This document shows positions 34,105 to 45,753 of a DNA stretch of 64,000 nt, piece after piece (position 1 is the stretch's first letter; every line of letters starts with the position of its first letter). The notes below the pieces were generated by a model, which saw nothing but the letters and a program-made list of their open reading frames with translations, had not been told where the DNA came from and did no database searches. Origin of the DNA: Pelagomonas calceolata. Taxonomy: Eukaryota; Sar; Pelagophyceae; Pelagomonadales; Pelagomonadaceae. The stretch is taken from positions 3,500,501 through 3,564,500 of the forward strand of contig CAKKNE010000002.1 of assembly GCA_918797485.1 (NCBI GenBank), written 5' to 3'. The translations under genes and the position numbers were made by a program.

Positions 34105-34220
34105 CCGGACCGGGTAATTTTTTGGAGTACATTCTGCCTACCTTCCCTTCCTTACTAGTAGCTCCAATTAGCCTCAGATTATTAGGATAAATCAGTTTGC
34201 GACGCTTAAGACTCCGTGAA
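34105..34220. repeat. Diverged repeat shared with 40393-40495
   Basis: TTTTTTGGAGTACATTCTGC, then a C/T-rich part, then GCGACGCTTAAGACTCCGTG, parallels the order and spacing of a block downstream of the C2/FKBP gene. Both copies lie a few hundred bases after a stop codon on the plus strand. Confidence 0.45.
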
Positions 34221-35238
34221 CTTGAAGAAGACCTCGAACTTGAAATTTACTAGTAGTAGGGGGGTCACGGTCCGAGTAGATGGTCCGAGTGACGGTCAAG
34301 CCTGAGCGTTTTGGCTTTTTGATGTTTCGATTGGGATTTTACGATCTTCGCCGGCGGAGCTCGAAATGTCGAATGTGCGATCATGTCCTTCAAGTTCAAG
34401 TTCAAGTTGTGCCAGTGATCCGGAGACCATCCAACACACGTCGTTTGAATGCAAGGCTTTCGTGAAAGAACGCGGCAAAATTCCCTCGTGATCGTACTCG
34501 GTTCGTCCTCTCGGAAGGCAATTGACCGATGAATATCGCCGCCGTCATGCCAGTGGTTGTCGTTTGGTCCGAATCGTGGGGCAAATTAGTACCCCGGGAG
34601 ATTAAGAATTCTTCAAGTTTATATCGTTACCTTATTGCTATTTCGAAGCTCCGGTTAGGCCGCATTCTGACCGAGCCCGGGCCTGAGCAGAGAAAAGGCT
34701 CCGAGTCCTGAGGCTAGTAGGAGTTTGCTCCTTCAAGTTATATTTGGTCTTCCTCCATCATTTAGGTTCAACTTGAAGTTGATTCTATTTGGCGCAATTG
34801 AGCGTACAGCCACGCGCCAGCCAAATGGCGGGAAGTTTTTAAGTTTGCGAGGGCCGCGCACTGGCACTGCCGCGGCAGGTTCCACTTTATAAAATAATGG
34901 GCTGAGCGAAGTTCAAGTTTTGCAGTGCGGGCAGCCGTCTCAGGCTCGCGCTGAGAAATCAGCTGCGACGCCGCACGATGGTCCGAGATGAAACCAGCCG
35001 GCCTCTAATTCCGACTCGGACTCGGAGTCTCCCGGGCCGCCGCCGGCGCAATTAATTCTATCGTTCCATATCCATCTCCTGGGGAATCATATCCGTGGTC
35101 TGGCCCTGCTTAAATAACCGTGACCGCGACTCGCCCCCCCCTCTCTGCGCTTTTTTGATCATGAGTGCGTCGCTGTGGCACACCGTGACCCTCGCGGCTA
35201 GCAGTCCAGTATGCCCTGTAACGCGAGTATGAAGAGTA

Positions 35239-36052
35239 TCTCTAGTTTTCGCCCCCGGGGGGTTTTCGCCCCACACCTGGCCCCTTTGGTGTTGATAATC
35301 GTACCAGACCTCGACCTTACCCTAGCACGTGCCTCGAGACCCTAGATTTTGAGGCGCGCGAGCTTTTGGTTCACCGCGACGACCGTCGAGACGGTCCCGA
35401 CCGCGACACATAATACGACACTATCTCCAGCTTCTCGAGCGCTTGAACGCGGCCGCAGTGTCCGACAGTACCCCACACATGTGCCCGACCCATTGTCGTC
35501 TTTCGCGCATGCCGCCTGGCGATTTCTGTTACGTCGCGCCGCGGGGCGGTACGCCGAGCATGATCTCAGCGACGGAATTGGTGCAAATAGCTGCCCCTGC
35601 GCGTTCCACTGGCTTTGTTACCTTCTCGGGCAGCCTCGGCTCAGCGAAAGTTTTTCGCGCGGAGCCCCACGAGGCTCGTTATGGGTGCGTCAAGGGCCGA
35701 GCTTCAGGTCAGCTTTTCTTGGCCGCATCGCGTGCCCGACCGCCACTACCACCGCGGCACACTCGAGGCATCCCAGAGCAACTTCCACCTTGCTTGCGGA
35801 GACCGCCGGGCAGCGGCTTCATCGCGAACTAGTGCTGCGATTTCTGCGTGAGATTTCGCCCCAGGTGAGCATTTTTTGGACTTTAAGCACGCCATAAAAC
35901 CACGAAACGCGGTCGCCACGGGCAGCCCGCGCGCATGGGCTGCGACGAAGGTGCCGTCCTGCGGCCCCGACCTCGCAATCGCAGCCAGGGCCGCCAATCG
36001 CCGTGCTGTGCTGCCTCAAAAAGCCGGCCCTGAGGGGGGCGAAAACTAGAGA
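35239..36052. mobile_element. TA-flanked terminal-inverted-repeat element, 814 bp
   Basis: TCTCTAGTTTTCGCCCCC (35239-35256) is repeated in exact reverse complement at 36035-36052, and both ends are flanked by TA (35237-35238, 36053-36054). The match also extends by G and C outside the TA, so the boundary could be 2-3 bp further out. The interior is markedly richer in G and C than its surroundings and has overlapping ORFs (for example 35349-35897) without a recognisable transposase. TA duplication is typical of Tc1/mariner and some other superfamilies; the family is not assigned. Confidence 0.7.
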
Positions 36053-36170
36053 TACATACATAGTATCTTTCTTTGCTGGACCTCCTTGTTAAGAGCCAAC
36101 AACACCCAGCAAGAGTCATTATTAATGAGCTTGGACGATGTGAAGGAATGTCTGTTGGTGATGACAGCTA

Positions 36171-37302
36171 ATGACAACTAAGTCAAGAGCTCAGGTTGAA
36201 GCACTGAAACTTGCCATAGAGAGCGAGCGGCAGCGTGTGAAGAGTGCGAGTGGCACTACACTACGGCATGCTTTCAAAGAGCCAGGATCAACGATCCCGC
36301 GAGAGCAACGGCTGCTAGAGGGCCATTTGGGGAAAATTTACGCCTTGCACTGGTCGGGCAACGGGTTAGCATCGGTGACGTAGATATGAGGGGGCCAGAA
36401 ATATTTATTAGTGCGTGGTAGGCACAACATCGTTAGTGCTTCTCAGGATGGAAAAATTATCATTTGGAACAGTCAAACCACGAAATTATATTTGGGGCCT
36501 GCCCACTCTTCTTGGGTGATGACGTGTGCTTTTGAACAACAGAGAAACGAGATGGTAGCGTGTGGCGGACTGAATAACTTATGCTACATATACAGAACAG
36601 ATCATGGACAAGTAATGCGTGCCATGTCCGAACTCGCAGGTCACGATGCCTACCTTTCCTGTTGTCGATTCGTAGATGAATGCTCAATCTTGACAACTTC
36701 AGGAGATTCCGTTTCGATCTTATGGGACATAGAGCAAGATGAGAGCATAATGCGATTTGTGGATCACACGGGTGATGTCATGAGTGTCGCACTAGATCCA
36801 AATTCGCCGAGACTGTTTGTGACTGGTTCCTGTGATTCTACAGCCAAGCTATGGGACTCCAGGGTCCCTGGTCTTCCACTTATGACTTTCACGGGCCACG
36901 ATTCCGACATAAATTCTGTTGCCTTTTTTCCTGATGGTAAGACTGTTGGGACAGGATCTGATGATTCTACTTGTCGAATATTTGACCTGCGCTGCACGAT
37001 GAGCATAAACATATTTAGATCGGCAAAAATAGTCTGCGGAATCACTTCAGTTGACTTCTCGCGATCTGGCCGTATCCTTTTTGCTGGGTGCGGTGACTTC
37101 AAGACACACTGCTGGGATGTAACGAGTATCGGGTAAGTGTGATATCTACACTACAACGCTATTATCCCTGTGTTACAGGCAACTCCAGCAGCACTGGACT
37201 TTGACTGGCCATAGCAATCGTATTTCCTGTTTAGGCGTGAGCCCAACAGGCGAGGCTCTTTGTACCGGATCCTGGGATACATTGCTCAAAGTTTGGTGTT
37301 AA
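36171..37302 (+). CDS. GNB1: Heterotrimeric G protein beta subunit
   Basis: Proposed exons are 36171-36364, 36422-37132 and 37179-37302, giving 342 residues (animal G-beta 1: 340). There is an N-terminal helix for pairing with G gamma ([17 protein letters not shown]). Seven WD repeats follow, with family blocks [83 protein letters not shown] and [14 protein letters not shown]. The C-terminus is [11 protein letters not shown], one residue type away from the usual KIWN. It forms the beta propeller that carries G alpha and G gamma at the membrane. Introns are GT-AG, 57 and 46 nt. A transposon end lies 118 bp before the ATG. No ciliary-type palindrome upstream. Confidence 0.96.
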
Positions 37303-37735
37303 TTCACACACGGGCCATATTGATACGACCCCGGGGTGGTGCTCAGGCTGTTTGAATTTCCAGAGACTGGGGCTCAGACGTCACAGTTCCCACCTGAAGC
37401 CGGGGCTGACGCCTAAGTTGAGCAATTGGGGCGAGTGCATGGGGTGTTACGGAGGTTATTGCGGTCGTGCCCGGCGGCCCGGGGCCTGGGCCGCTCGGGC
37501 GGCAGCCGAGCACTTCAAGTGGCCCGGGGTAGCAATCATATGAAGGGGTAGCAATATAAAGATAGTAATTGTTGGCGTCGCTTTCTTTCTGGTAGCGACC
37601 AAGAAACTGGCTGAATAAATACCATCAAACAGCATGAGTACGGTTCTGTAAGTGCCGTAGGTACCTACGGTACCGTAGGTATCCTCCAGTTCACATACGG
37701 CATGAGTTACAAGCTAAAGGCTATGTAACTCGAGG
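37303..37735. other. Intergenic before the C2/FKBP gene
   Basis: Contains a GC-rich block with CCCGGG words (37440-37530) and then the palindromic element 37655-37681. No other feature. Confidence 0.55.
37655..37681. promoter_or_regulatory. CCGTAGGTACCTACGG palindrome before the C2/FKBP gene
   Basis: A perfect 16-bp palindrome CCGTAGGTACCTACGG followed by TACCGTAGGTA, ending 54 bp before the ATG at 37736. Confidence 0.55.
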
Positions 37736-40102
37736 ATGATCGAACCGAATCGGTAAGTCGAAATTATGTGTAGTCTTAGAATGTAAGCAACAGGTATGGG
37801 CACCCCTTATTGCGTCCCAAATATCATGAATTCCGTACACCGCCCGATTGCTATCAATGTCGCATCAACTCTGACAGAGTGCCAGGTGGCAAGCGTAAGG
37901 TAACGCAAGCAGTTGTGGTGGCCTGGGGACACAAGCCGTGGAATGCCAGTGTGATAGTAACTAGACTATGCAAAAAACAGCTTCCTTAGACTTTGTGAGG
38001 AGTGCTACGGAAAATATAAGGATAAGAACAAGCTCAACGATAAGAGGGAACGCATACTAGCGGCAGGATTTGGAGTGCGGAAGGAAGTACTGGAGTCTGG
38101 CGATGAGATTCATTATCCAGAAAGATTTGACAAAATTGGCGTTTTGTACGAGATGCGTATCTTGGGGAAGGTTGCGGTAGTAGATTCTACCGCAATGCGA
38201 GGTGGCCGGCCTATATGGTTTGAATCGGGTTGCTCTGGGCCGTGCATCCATGTTCAGGTCCTAGGTGCAAATCGCGTGTATCAAGCCTCTGCTTTGGATG
38301 TAACCCACAGCACCCGTTTGTCTCCAATGATCTTTGACACACCATAGGTCCCGGATCCATATTGCGCCGTTTATTGGGAGGACAATTTCGCCGGTGCAAC
38401 GCAGGTTGTTGATGGCACCGTAGAGCCTGTATGGACGGGGGAAACATTTGTCGTGCCTGTTGTGAACCCAGTCACTCATTGGGTCGAACGCGCAGCTCTC
38501 AGGGGAAGCAAGCGATCTCACTCGAGTTCAAAGTACATGGAACCTCTTCTTCGTTTTGAAGTCTTTGACCATAATACATTTTTCAAGGATGTTTTCGTGG
38601 GGCAGGTGTCACTCTCAGCACAGCAGATTGTCAAGGTGCTAGCAGACTGCGACTCTGAGTCAAGGATTTACCCATTGCGGCCAAGGATGCCAAATGGGAC
38701 CATGCGTGTCACTGCGGCACAGACTATTCACATTAAGACAGGCATGTCTCATGTCATTATCAAAGTGGAAGCCTGCAAAGAGCTGAGCAGAAGCACAGAC
38801 GTGTCGCAAAATGATTCATACCTTAGCGCATTCTGGGACAATCGGCCTCTTGGCGAGTCTCCTGTTGCGCGTAATAGCTCGAATCCGCAGTGGGAGAATT
38901 GCATTTTCCACTTCCCACTTCCTGATGTTACCAAGGACCGCGGATCCACTAACAATATAGCAAGAAAGCTTAGGAATAAGACTCTCTTGATTCAAGTCCG
39001 GGAGTATGATCGAGTTGGCGAACACAGCGTACTAGGCGAAGTTGAGTTCGATGGCACCGCCATTAATCAACTAGTGAAACGGAGCAGTCAAGCGACAAAT
39101 AGGGGCCCGCCCCGGAAGAATTTGCACAGGACTCTCACGTCAAACGTTGTTCCGCGTACCAAGAAATCACTTAGTATCTTCACTGCAGGCTGCTCGTTTG
39201 AGACGCTTCTTTGTGGCTATCACCGAATAGCTATCGGGAGGCCAAAATCGATTTCATCTCAACAGGAGCCCATATACATGCAGCCCAAATTGGCCACATC
39301 TAAGTCTGTCTCTGTGAGACACTTGCGGGAGGTTGGTTTTGCCCCGGCACTCGAAGTACCTCTTGGCCTGGGCAATGCGCATAACGGAAGTAAACGGGTT
39401 CGAGGTAGTCTGGGCGTCCGGCTTATCTACCATACACGTGGTAAAGTAATCCGAGGAGTTGATGTCGGAGTTCAACAGATGTCTCTCGGAGAGCGAGCTA
39501 GGCTCACCGTGCGACCTGATTATGGCTTTGACACAGTAAGACCTGGACCAAAGATTCCGCCAGGTTCAGAACTTGATATTATCGTCGATCTAGTTAGTAT
39601 TGCTGGCCACACATCATGGATCACCTACGCCCAAAGAGCCCTTAACGGCAAATTTCGCATTTACAAAAATAAATTTAGCCTCCTCTGGGAACATTTCGAA
39701 GCCATATTCCCCAGAATGGGAAAATGTCTTGCTAGACTGGGCCGGATAATTTATAAATGCGAACTTATTATCTTTAAATGCATTTGCTCTCTCTTGCTCT
39801 GCGTGTGCCGAGCCGGTATGAAAATCGGTGAGAAGACGCGGAAAGAAAAGAGGGAAAAGATGAAGAGAGAGCGGGAAGCTGCCATTCTTGCTCGTGCCGA
39901 ATCTAGTGTATCATTCTTACATAGCCATCAAGATGACTTAGAACCTGAGGACACCGCAAGTGAGGACACCGGCGTAAACGACACCCCTCCTGACCTAATG
40001 GACATCAATGATAGCCTCACTGAAGCGGAGGAGAAAACCAGACGCCTACACGATTTGGCTAGTGCGCGTAGCTTATTCTCTGGAAAGGCGAAGCGACGTT
40101 AG
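37736..40102 (+). CDS. Zinc-motif protein with an FKBP domain interrupted by two C2 domains
   Basis: Proposed exons are 37736-37752, 37794-37894, 37965-38299 and 38348-40102, giving 735 residues. Near the N-terminus two CxxC pairs (CYQC and CEEC) suggest a zinc-bound fold. An FKBP-type first half follows: ESGDEIHYPERFDKIGVLY, then VVDSTAMRGGRPIWFESG, in the order of the FKBP strands GDG...P...G...V...Y / D-S-S..R-G-x-P-x-x-F. Then come two C2 domains: first DPYCAVYWEDN...PVWTGETFVVPV...DVFVGQVSL, second HVIIKVEACKELSR...NPQWENCIFHFPLP...VLGEVEF. The FKBP second half appears about 280 residues later: GKVIRGVDVGVQQMSLGERA, LTVRPDYGF, KIPPGSELDIIVDLVSI. A hydrophobic Cys-rich segment (IIFKCICSLLLCVC) and a basic, then acidic, tail end the protein. 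C2 domains bind phospholipid, often with calcium; FKBP folds bind or isomerise proline peptides. I know no named family. Confidence 0.8.
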
Positions 40103-40202
40103 ATACTTATATATACGAGTCGCGTGCAAGAGAGCGGACAAGCACAAACAACGACGGCTGAACTAATACTTAGAACTTGGCTCAGGACTATTTAAATTTA
40201 AA

Positions 40203-40257
40203 TAAGCAAACAAACAAGGACAGCGATGCGGAGGATGCGGCGATGTTTGTTTGCTTA
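40203..40257. repeat. Stem-loop downstream of the C2/FKBP gene
   Basis: TAAGCAAACAAAC (40203-40215) and its exact reverse complement (40245-40257) enclose a 29-nt loop, about 100 bp after the stop codon. It may shape the 3' end of the transcript or be a relic of a small insertion. Confidence 0.5.
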
Positions 40258-40392
40258 CCGTGGCTCATTTTTTTTTTTAGGCTTCCGTGGTCTTCCTTCA
40301 AATCCTCTTCATGATCCCCCCCTATTTGATCTTGAAAGGGGCCGGGCCGATGGTTAGCCCACTGGCAGTCGGAGTTCCCCCCTGTCGGACAC

Positions 40393-40495
40393 CGGTCGAT
40401 TCTTTGGAGTAACATCCTGCCTTATCTTTCCTTAGCTCTAACTAGAATGAACCAGCCCGGCCTGACTCCGAGGCGGCGACACTTAGGACTCCGGT
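40393..40495. repeat. Diverged repeat shared with 34105-34220
   Basis: CTTTGGAGTAACATCCTGCC, a C/T-rich part, and GCGACACTTAGGACTCCGGT occur in the same order as in the gap after CFAP44. Confidence 0.45.
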
Positions 40496-40955
40496 GCCAG
40501 TGGGTCATGCGCCGTGGGCTCCTAGGGAACCCGGGGTCCGACCCTGCTTAAATACCCCCCCCCCTTGCAACGTGCTGGTTTTTATTAATCTATCTTGCCC
40601 CGGGCCACTCCGAGTCACCTCCGCCGAGTCACCTCCGGTTTATTTCCATGTCCGGCTCCGCTTAAGCCGGAGTGGGCCCGAGTCTTCACGTCGATCCGGA
40701 GCATGCTTCCCCTCATCCCTCGACTCGGGCTAACCTCGGGCGGGTCCGGTATGGTCCGGCCGCAGCCTCAGGCTGAGGTGCCCGCCGCCGGCCGCGGCGG
40801 GGCGGCCCACTCGGGGGTTGAGCCACGGTCCGAGACAACTAGACGTAGTCCGAGTCATCTTCACTGTAACCTGCGTCCGAGTGAGTCTGCTGGAAGTAGA
40901 TTTGCGCCGATTTCAAGTTGTCCTAAGCTGACATGTTTTTAATGTACCGTATCAA

Positions 40956-40968
40956 TACCTACGGTACC
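40956..40968. promoter_or_regulatory. TACCTACGGTACC element before paralogue B
   Basis: A single clean copy of the ciliary-type palindrome, ending 40 bp before the ATG at 41009. A half copy, GTACCGTAT, lies about 10 bp upstream. Confidence 0.5.
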
Positions 40969-41008
40969 CAGGCATTGCATCAGCCTGAGGCCGTTACCTC
41001 GCGGCGCC

Positions 41009-44000
41009 ATGTTAGGGGCCACAACCTCGCACGCCATTGATTTCGTCGTCGCCATTTCTAATACAGATTTGTTGTATCAGGCATTAGAGCGTGTGACTGA
41101 TTTCCCAGCTTCGAATGTGACTGAAAACAACAAAAACATTCTCTTACTCAGGCCGCGAATTTCTTACTCTCCCATAAACTGCAAAACTCCCAGTCCAACA
41201 CCGAGGCATGCGTTTCCACAGTCCCTATTTGCGACAAGACCGCTCGCGTTCAATTATCCTGTTGGAGATTGCATGGTCACGCATCTATCAAAGCTTATTG
41301 ATGTCTCTCGTTTTAGACTTGCACGTCAGTGGCAGGGACCATCAACCCGCCATTTTTGCGGTGGAGATCGAGATATTATTGTAGGAAATGCACTTCGCGA
41401 GGTGACTCTGGAAGGGATAAAACGCAACTTGCCGATGAAATTCCTCGTGCAAAACAAAAATCACGCTCTTGCGCATGCCAAAGCAGCCACTCTGCTCTGC
41501 AGGGTTGCAAATATGAGAGCAGCAAATAGAATATCAAGTACATGGGACCGTTGGATAAAGTTGGTATATGTTTCTAGAGCCAAATCCAAGACCCATGCTG
41601 CAAATGAAATCAAAACCTTTGTCCTTTTAGTGTTAAGAGGAGTTGTAATGGATACAAGGTTTTCATTGGTGCCACATATTAATAGAAAACTTGAAATAAG
41701 AGTCAAAAACGCTCCAAGACAACTTGTGTGGCATTATGCTAGAATATTTAGAGCCTTTCGGCGTTATAATATGCTGAAAGAGGTGGCAGCTGACCACTTG
41801 CGAGAACATGCCACAAAGGGAATCCAGGGACTAGTGCGAAGACGTCGAGATGGTGGCAATATGAAACCACATCACTTTCACATTGGGGCTTTTGCTGCTG
41901 GCTCCATCCAGCGTTTACAACGAGGCAACATTTCGCGAGTGCGTGCAAGACAGTCTAAGCATCGTCATAATCAGCGGCTCGTTCTTTCTCGCTATTGCAG
42001 CACAAACGCTTCAACAAACTACAATTTTGAGCAGCAAGGTGCGGCGCATAAAATTCAGTGCTGGTTTTTGCTGCAACCCCACCGCAATCGCATAGTTTAT
42101 GCTAGTAGTTTGCAAATGACAGTTTCTAGAATCCAGAGTGCATTCAGACAGAGGCGGCTGAGAATCAAAGAAAATGCAAAAGTGTGGTTTGCTGCAATAA
42201 AAATTACAACTTTTTTGAGACAGCATAATGTACGCATGAGAACAAACTATAAGCTCATAACCACAAACATGAAGGCAACGACGCATTGCAACTGCAGACT
42301 TCAGCAGAAGCATAATATTATTCGCCGCGACTTGCTGCGAGCTATCCACAAAGAGGATAGATCGCACAAGGCGATAGAACGCCAAATCATTCATATACAG
42401 TCATTGCAGCGAGGGCACCTTGCAAGGAAGCTCCCTGGTGCGTCTCGGATAGAGCGCGTGTGATGCAGAGTCACCAATTTTTCATCGGTAAGATAAGTCA
42501 CTGTGCAGGTAATTCTCACCCAGAAATTTCTCAAACGCTGGATCCAGCATCAACTTGGGAAAAGGGCACACCATTGTCTGTTGTCCTTGGCATCCTGGAC
42601 AGCATTGATCGCTATTCTTGATTTCAAACTGAGAATAAAATACGCCACGGTCATTGTGGCGTGCTGGCGTAGGTACCGCAGATTTACGCTACACTTCTCA
42701 AAATGCAAGTTGATGAATGAAATCGCGTGTGTATTTGCCGACAGTATCAAGCGCAATCTATACTGTCAAAATCATAAAGTAGCAGAAAGACAGCACTATA
42801 GAGTAGCAGAAGCACATCTAGCAGGTCGCTCAATGTTCGAGCGTACGCGCGAAACGAAGATTCAGCATCAGATTTTGGTGCAATCTAATGTTTGCAATCG
42901 TGATCATAACGCTGAACTTCAGCGAATATTTGTGACATACTGTAGCTATGGTCAAAAGGAAAATACGAGTCTACTAGGAATTGGGAGCTTCTTACGGCTA
43001 CTAAAAGACTCATCAAACGTAATGTGGCCATCAAACGCCGCTGGCCTGCGACCCTGTGATGTTGAGCTCATGTCTATGAAGAATCGCAATCACAGTAACG
43101 CCGGAGCTGTTGATAAGCACTTGCGCTATAGCGAGTTTCTGCAGACGATTCATAGCCTCGCAAGCATTTTCTTCAATTCTTTACTTTTTTGCAATGATAG
43201 GCTCACCGAGCCTGATGCCAAGACCTGTGCCTTCCTACAACAGCATGTATTCCAATCAAAAGTGGCAAAGTATCACACTGATAGTCTGCGCTCGCTGTCC
43301 TGTGTGGGTCGTGTGGACTCGCAGTTACATGTCTTCTCACAGAGAATTATTTCATTGTGGCGAATACACCATTCACGCGTGTTGTTTGGCTTGCAAAAGA
43401 GCATACAGCTGAGTCACTCAGAAAAAGGACAGCAAATATCCTCTGCAGTTTGTATTCAGCGAGTCTGGCGTAGTTTTTCTAGCCGAGAAGTAACTTATAG
43501 TTACGCACGTGGTGTATATGACTTATTTGTGGACTTTGAGTCAGGTTGTGAGTTTTGGTTTAATCGATGCACTCGAGCCTCCCTCTGGACAAAGCCTCAA
43601 ATACTTGTAAATAAGGACGTCAGGAAGCCCATTTTTATGCCCAGTAAAGGCTCGATATTTGAGGTCTCATGTTCTGAGTGTTCTGCTAGCTCCGTGTCAA
43701 CGTACTGCATCGAGTGCAGGAAGCTATATTGCAACCAGTGTAGCGTGTTGCACAGCTGCAATCACAATCTTGTAAGCATTGAAATGTGTGTATACTGTCA
43801 CTTTCAAATAAGTGCCCTTCCGCGTTTGAAAAAAATGACCAGCAGCAACAAATGTGTACATTAAGTAGGCACAAAGCGTTGTGAAAAATGCAATGATCAC
43901 TACTGTGACACTTGTTTTGAAGATCAACATTCCATGGGCTCACTCCAATTTCACAGCTACGAGGAAATGGTGCCTTGGACTTACGATGTACTCTCCCTCA

Positions 44001-45753
44001 AACGTGTATCATAGGTGCCGCACTGTGACAACTGCAGGCAGCATGCTGCTCGCAAGACGGGTGGTTGTTTGCAAAAGAAACAATTTTGCTTACAATGCGC
44101 AAATAAAGTCCCAAAGGGAGAATGGGAGCGGCTTGGTGATGTCGCCTACGTGCCCAAAATGACCACGGAGCATCAACAACACAGGAAAAGAAAAATCACT
44201 GAACAACCATTGCGCGACCTGAGAGTCAATATGAAGGGAAATCCCCTGGGCATAGTACAAATACAGCGCATTTGGCGCGGGTCTAGAGGCCGCAGAAGCT
44301 CAGCAGTACATGCCTTTGAACGAAAGCTATGGCTAACACAGCGAGCTGCAGACAATCACCGGCGCAGGAAACGGCGCTATCAAATTGCCTGTTTTTTTGG
44401 CAGGGGAAACCTTCTGGAGAGTGACACACCACGTGAGACGGTGATTAAAAAGGTACCATATTGGTCGCGAGTCACTGTGGAGGATATTGTTCACGACCGG
44501 TTAATATCCCATGAAGAAAGAAAATAATATAAAATAGCAAACTATTGATACCCTAGGTGGACTGAATTTGCAGGCTATGTCAAAGAGCAAGATTCTTTTG
44601 TAAAAAAACACGGCTCGTTGGGTGCAAGGTCATATATAGACCTTAAACTGACCTGGTTGCATTTGAAAGTAAAAAGCTGGGTTGCGAAAATAAAAGCTGC
44701 AAGGGCAAAGCGCGGATTTTACACCACACAAGTTGCATTTCGCAGGTCAAGTCAGTGTTCGACTGCCAATCTGTTCTCATGTCTTAAGGCTTATGTTCAG
44801 GTCTCGATCAGCAGACACCGACAGGAAACTGCAGGAAAAGCTGAGGCTGCGCATGCGCGCCAGTCGCCAAGATCTTCAGCAACGCCTGAGGCTTATTGAA
44901 ATAATCGATCGTGAGCTGAAGGTAGTTCTTAGCCGAAACGCACAGCTGCTAGGACCTCGCAGAATGGAGGTAAGGGTCCGGGAGGCGGTCGTGTGGGGGA
45001 TGGAATTAGAACATTTCGCTCTTTCAGCTCAGAAAAATAGTCAATATGTAGAGCATGCTCGTTTTGATGCTTTGGCAGTCAGCGCTTCTGACAGGATTCG
45101 AATTGGAAGTTCACCGATTAAATATTGTTCTTCAAGAGAGTTAGGATTACTGAACAAACTGATGCTTAAAGTCAGCCCCTCCGTCGCACCTGCACCTAAC
45201 TTTTGCTTGGGATCAGTAGACCCAGTAAATCACCAGCGTAGTGTATCAGTCGACATGTACCGTCTCGACACAGCTACGGATAATGGAGCTACACAATATA
45301 TACATAGGCAAGAAATTCGTACAACTCGCATCCTTCTAATTTGACCAAGGCCAGGCTTCATCGGATATGGACCCATGAGGACAATGAATACTTGAAAGTG
45401 TACAAGTTGCCCAGAGGACTGTTCTTGAACTCGTTTTTCTCACGTCTTTGTACTCATCTGCGAAGCATCTATTATTCCTCTGCGGTTATCCTCTGACTAA
45501 ATGCGCCATAGGTGAATTTGCTTCTGGGAACTTTCTCACTCAGCTTGTGTTAAAATGGAATATCAGGATGCTGGCTTTTTATCGAGATCAAATCACGCAT
45601 ATATCCACCCGTATGGACTCTGAGTCTGCATCAAAAGCGACACTGGAGACGCACGCCGCAAAACTACAAAAGAAGGTCATCAAACAAGAACATGATCTCT
45701 ATCAGCCGTTAAAAAATCAGAAAGCCTTTTGGCATGGGCAAGCTCGGCAATGA
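41009..45753 (+). CDS. Large IQ-motif / p25-alpha / WW-like / B-box protein (paralogue B)
   Basis: Proposed exons are 41009-42457, 42509-43811, 43869-43969, 44015-44499, 44557-44745, 44801 to about 45300, about 45355-45440, and about 45512-45753, near 1,430 residues. IQ motifs recur (IQRLQRGNISRVRAR, IQSLQRGHLARKL, IQRVWRSFSSRE, IQRIWRGSRGRRS). The p25-alpha-like segment reads LQRIFVTYCSYGQKENTSLL, SFLRLLKDSSNVM, CDVELMSMKNR and RYSEFLQTIHSLA. A WW-like stretch (CEFWFNRCTRASLWTKP) is followed by B-box-like zinc pairs: CSECSASSVSTYCIEC, YCNQCSVLHSCNH, CVYC ... CEKCNDHYCDTCFEDQH, CDNC ... CLQC. The end shares DRIRIGSS and YKLP with paralogue A. The two genes therefore have the same domain order but are strongly diverged. 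Exon borders after 45300 are uncertain. The TACCTACGG element upstream suggests co-regulation with the cilium set. Confidence 0.8.

Larger units (their letters stand above)
33896..36170. other. Intergenic between CFAP44 and G beta, with a TIR element
   Basis: Rich in TTCAAGTT/AACTTGAA words (34210-34245, 34390-34410, 34765-34785) and GACTCGGAGTC (35010-35030). A repeat shared with the gap at 40393-40495 lies at 34105-34220. The second half is filled by the element 35239-36052. The roughly 120 bp between that element and the G beta ATG are all that is left as immediate promoter. Confidence 0.55.
40103..41008. other. Intergenic between C2/FKBP gene and paralogue B
   Basis: Includes a 13-bp-stem inverted repeat (40203-40257), a T(11) run near 40270, the diverged repeat 40393-40495, dense GAGTCAC/CCGAGTC words at 40600-40870, and the palindromic element 40956-40968 near its end. 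No ORF is convincing. Confidence 0.55.

Noticed and set aside
35349-35897. A 182-residue ORF inside the TA-flanked element as a transposase.
   Set aside because: No transposase motif was recognised, and GC-rich DNA of this kind opens frames in several phases on both strands.
44970-45027. A textbook-looking GTAAGG ... TTTCAG intron inside the proposed exon 6 of gene B.
   Set aside because: Its 58-nt length breaks the frame and leads to an early stop, whereas reading straight through stays open and preserves the DRIRIGSS segment shared with gene A.
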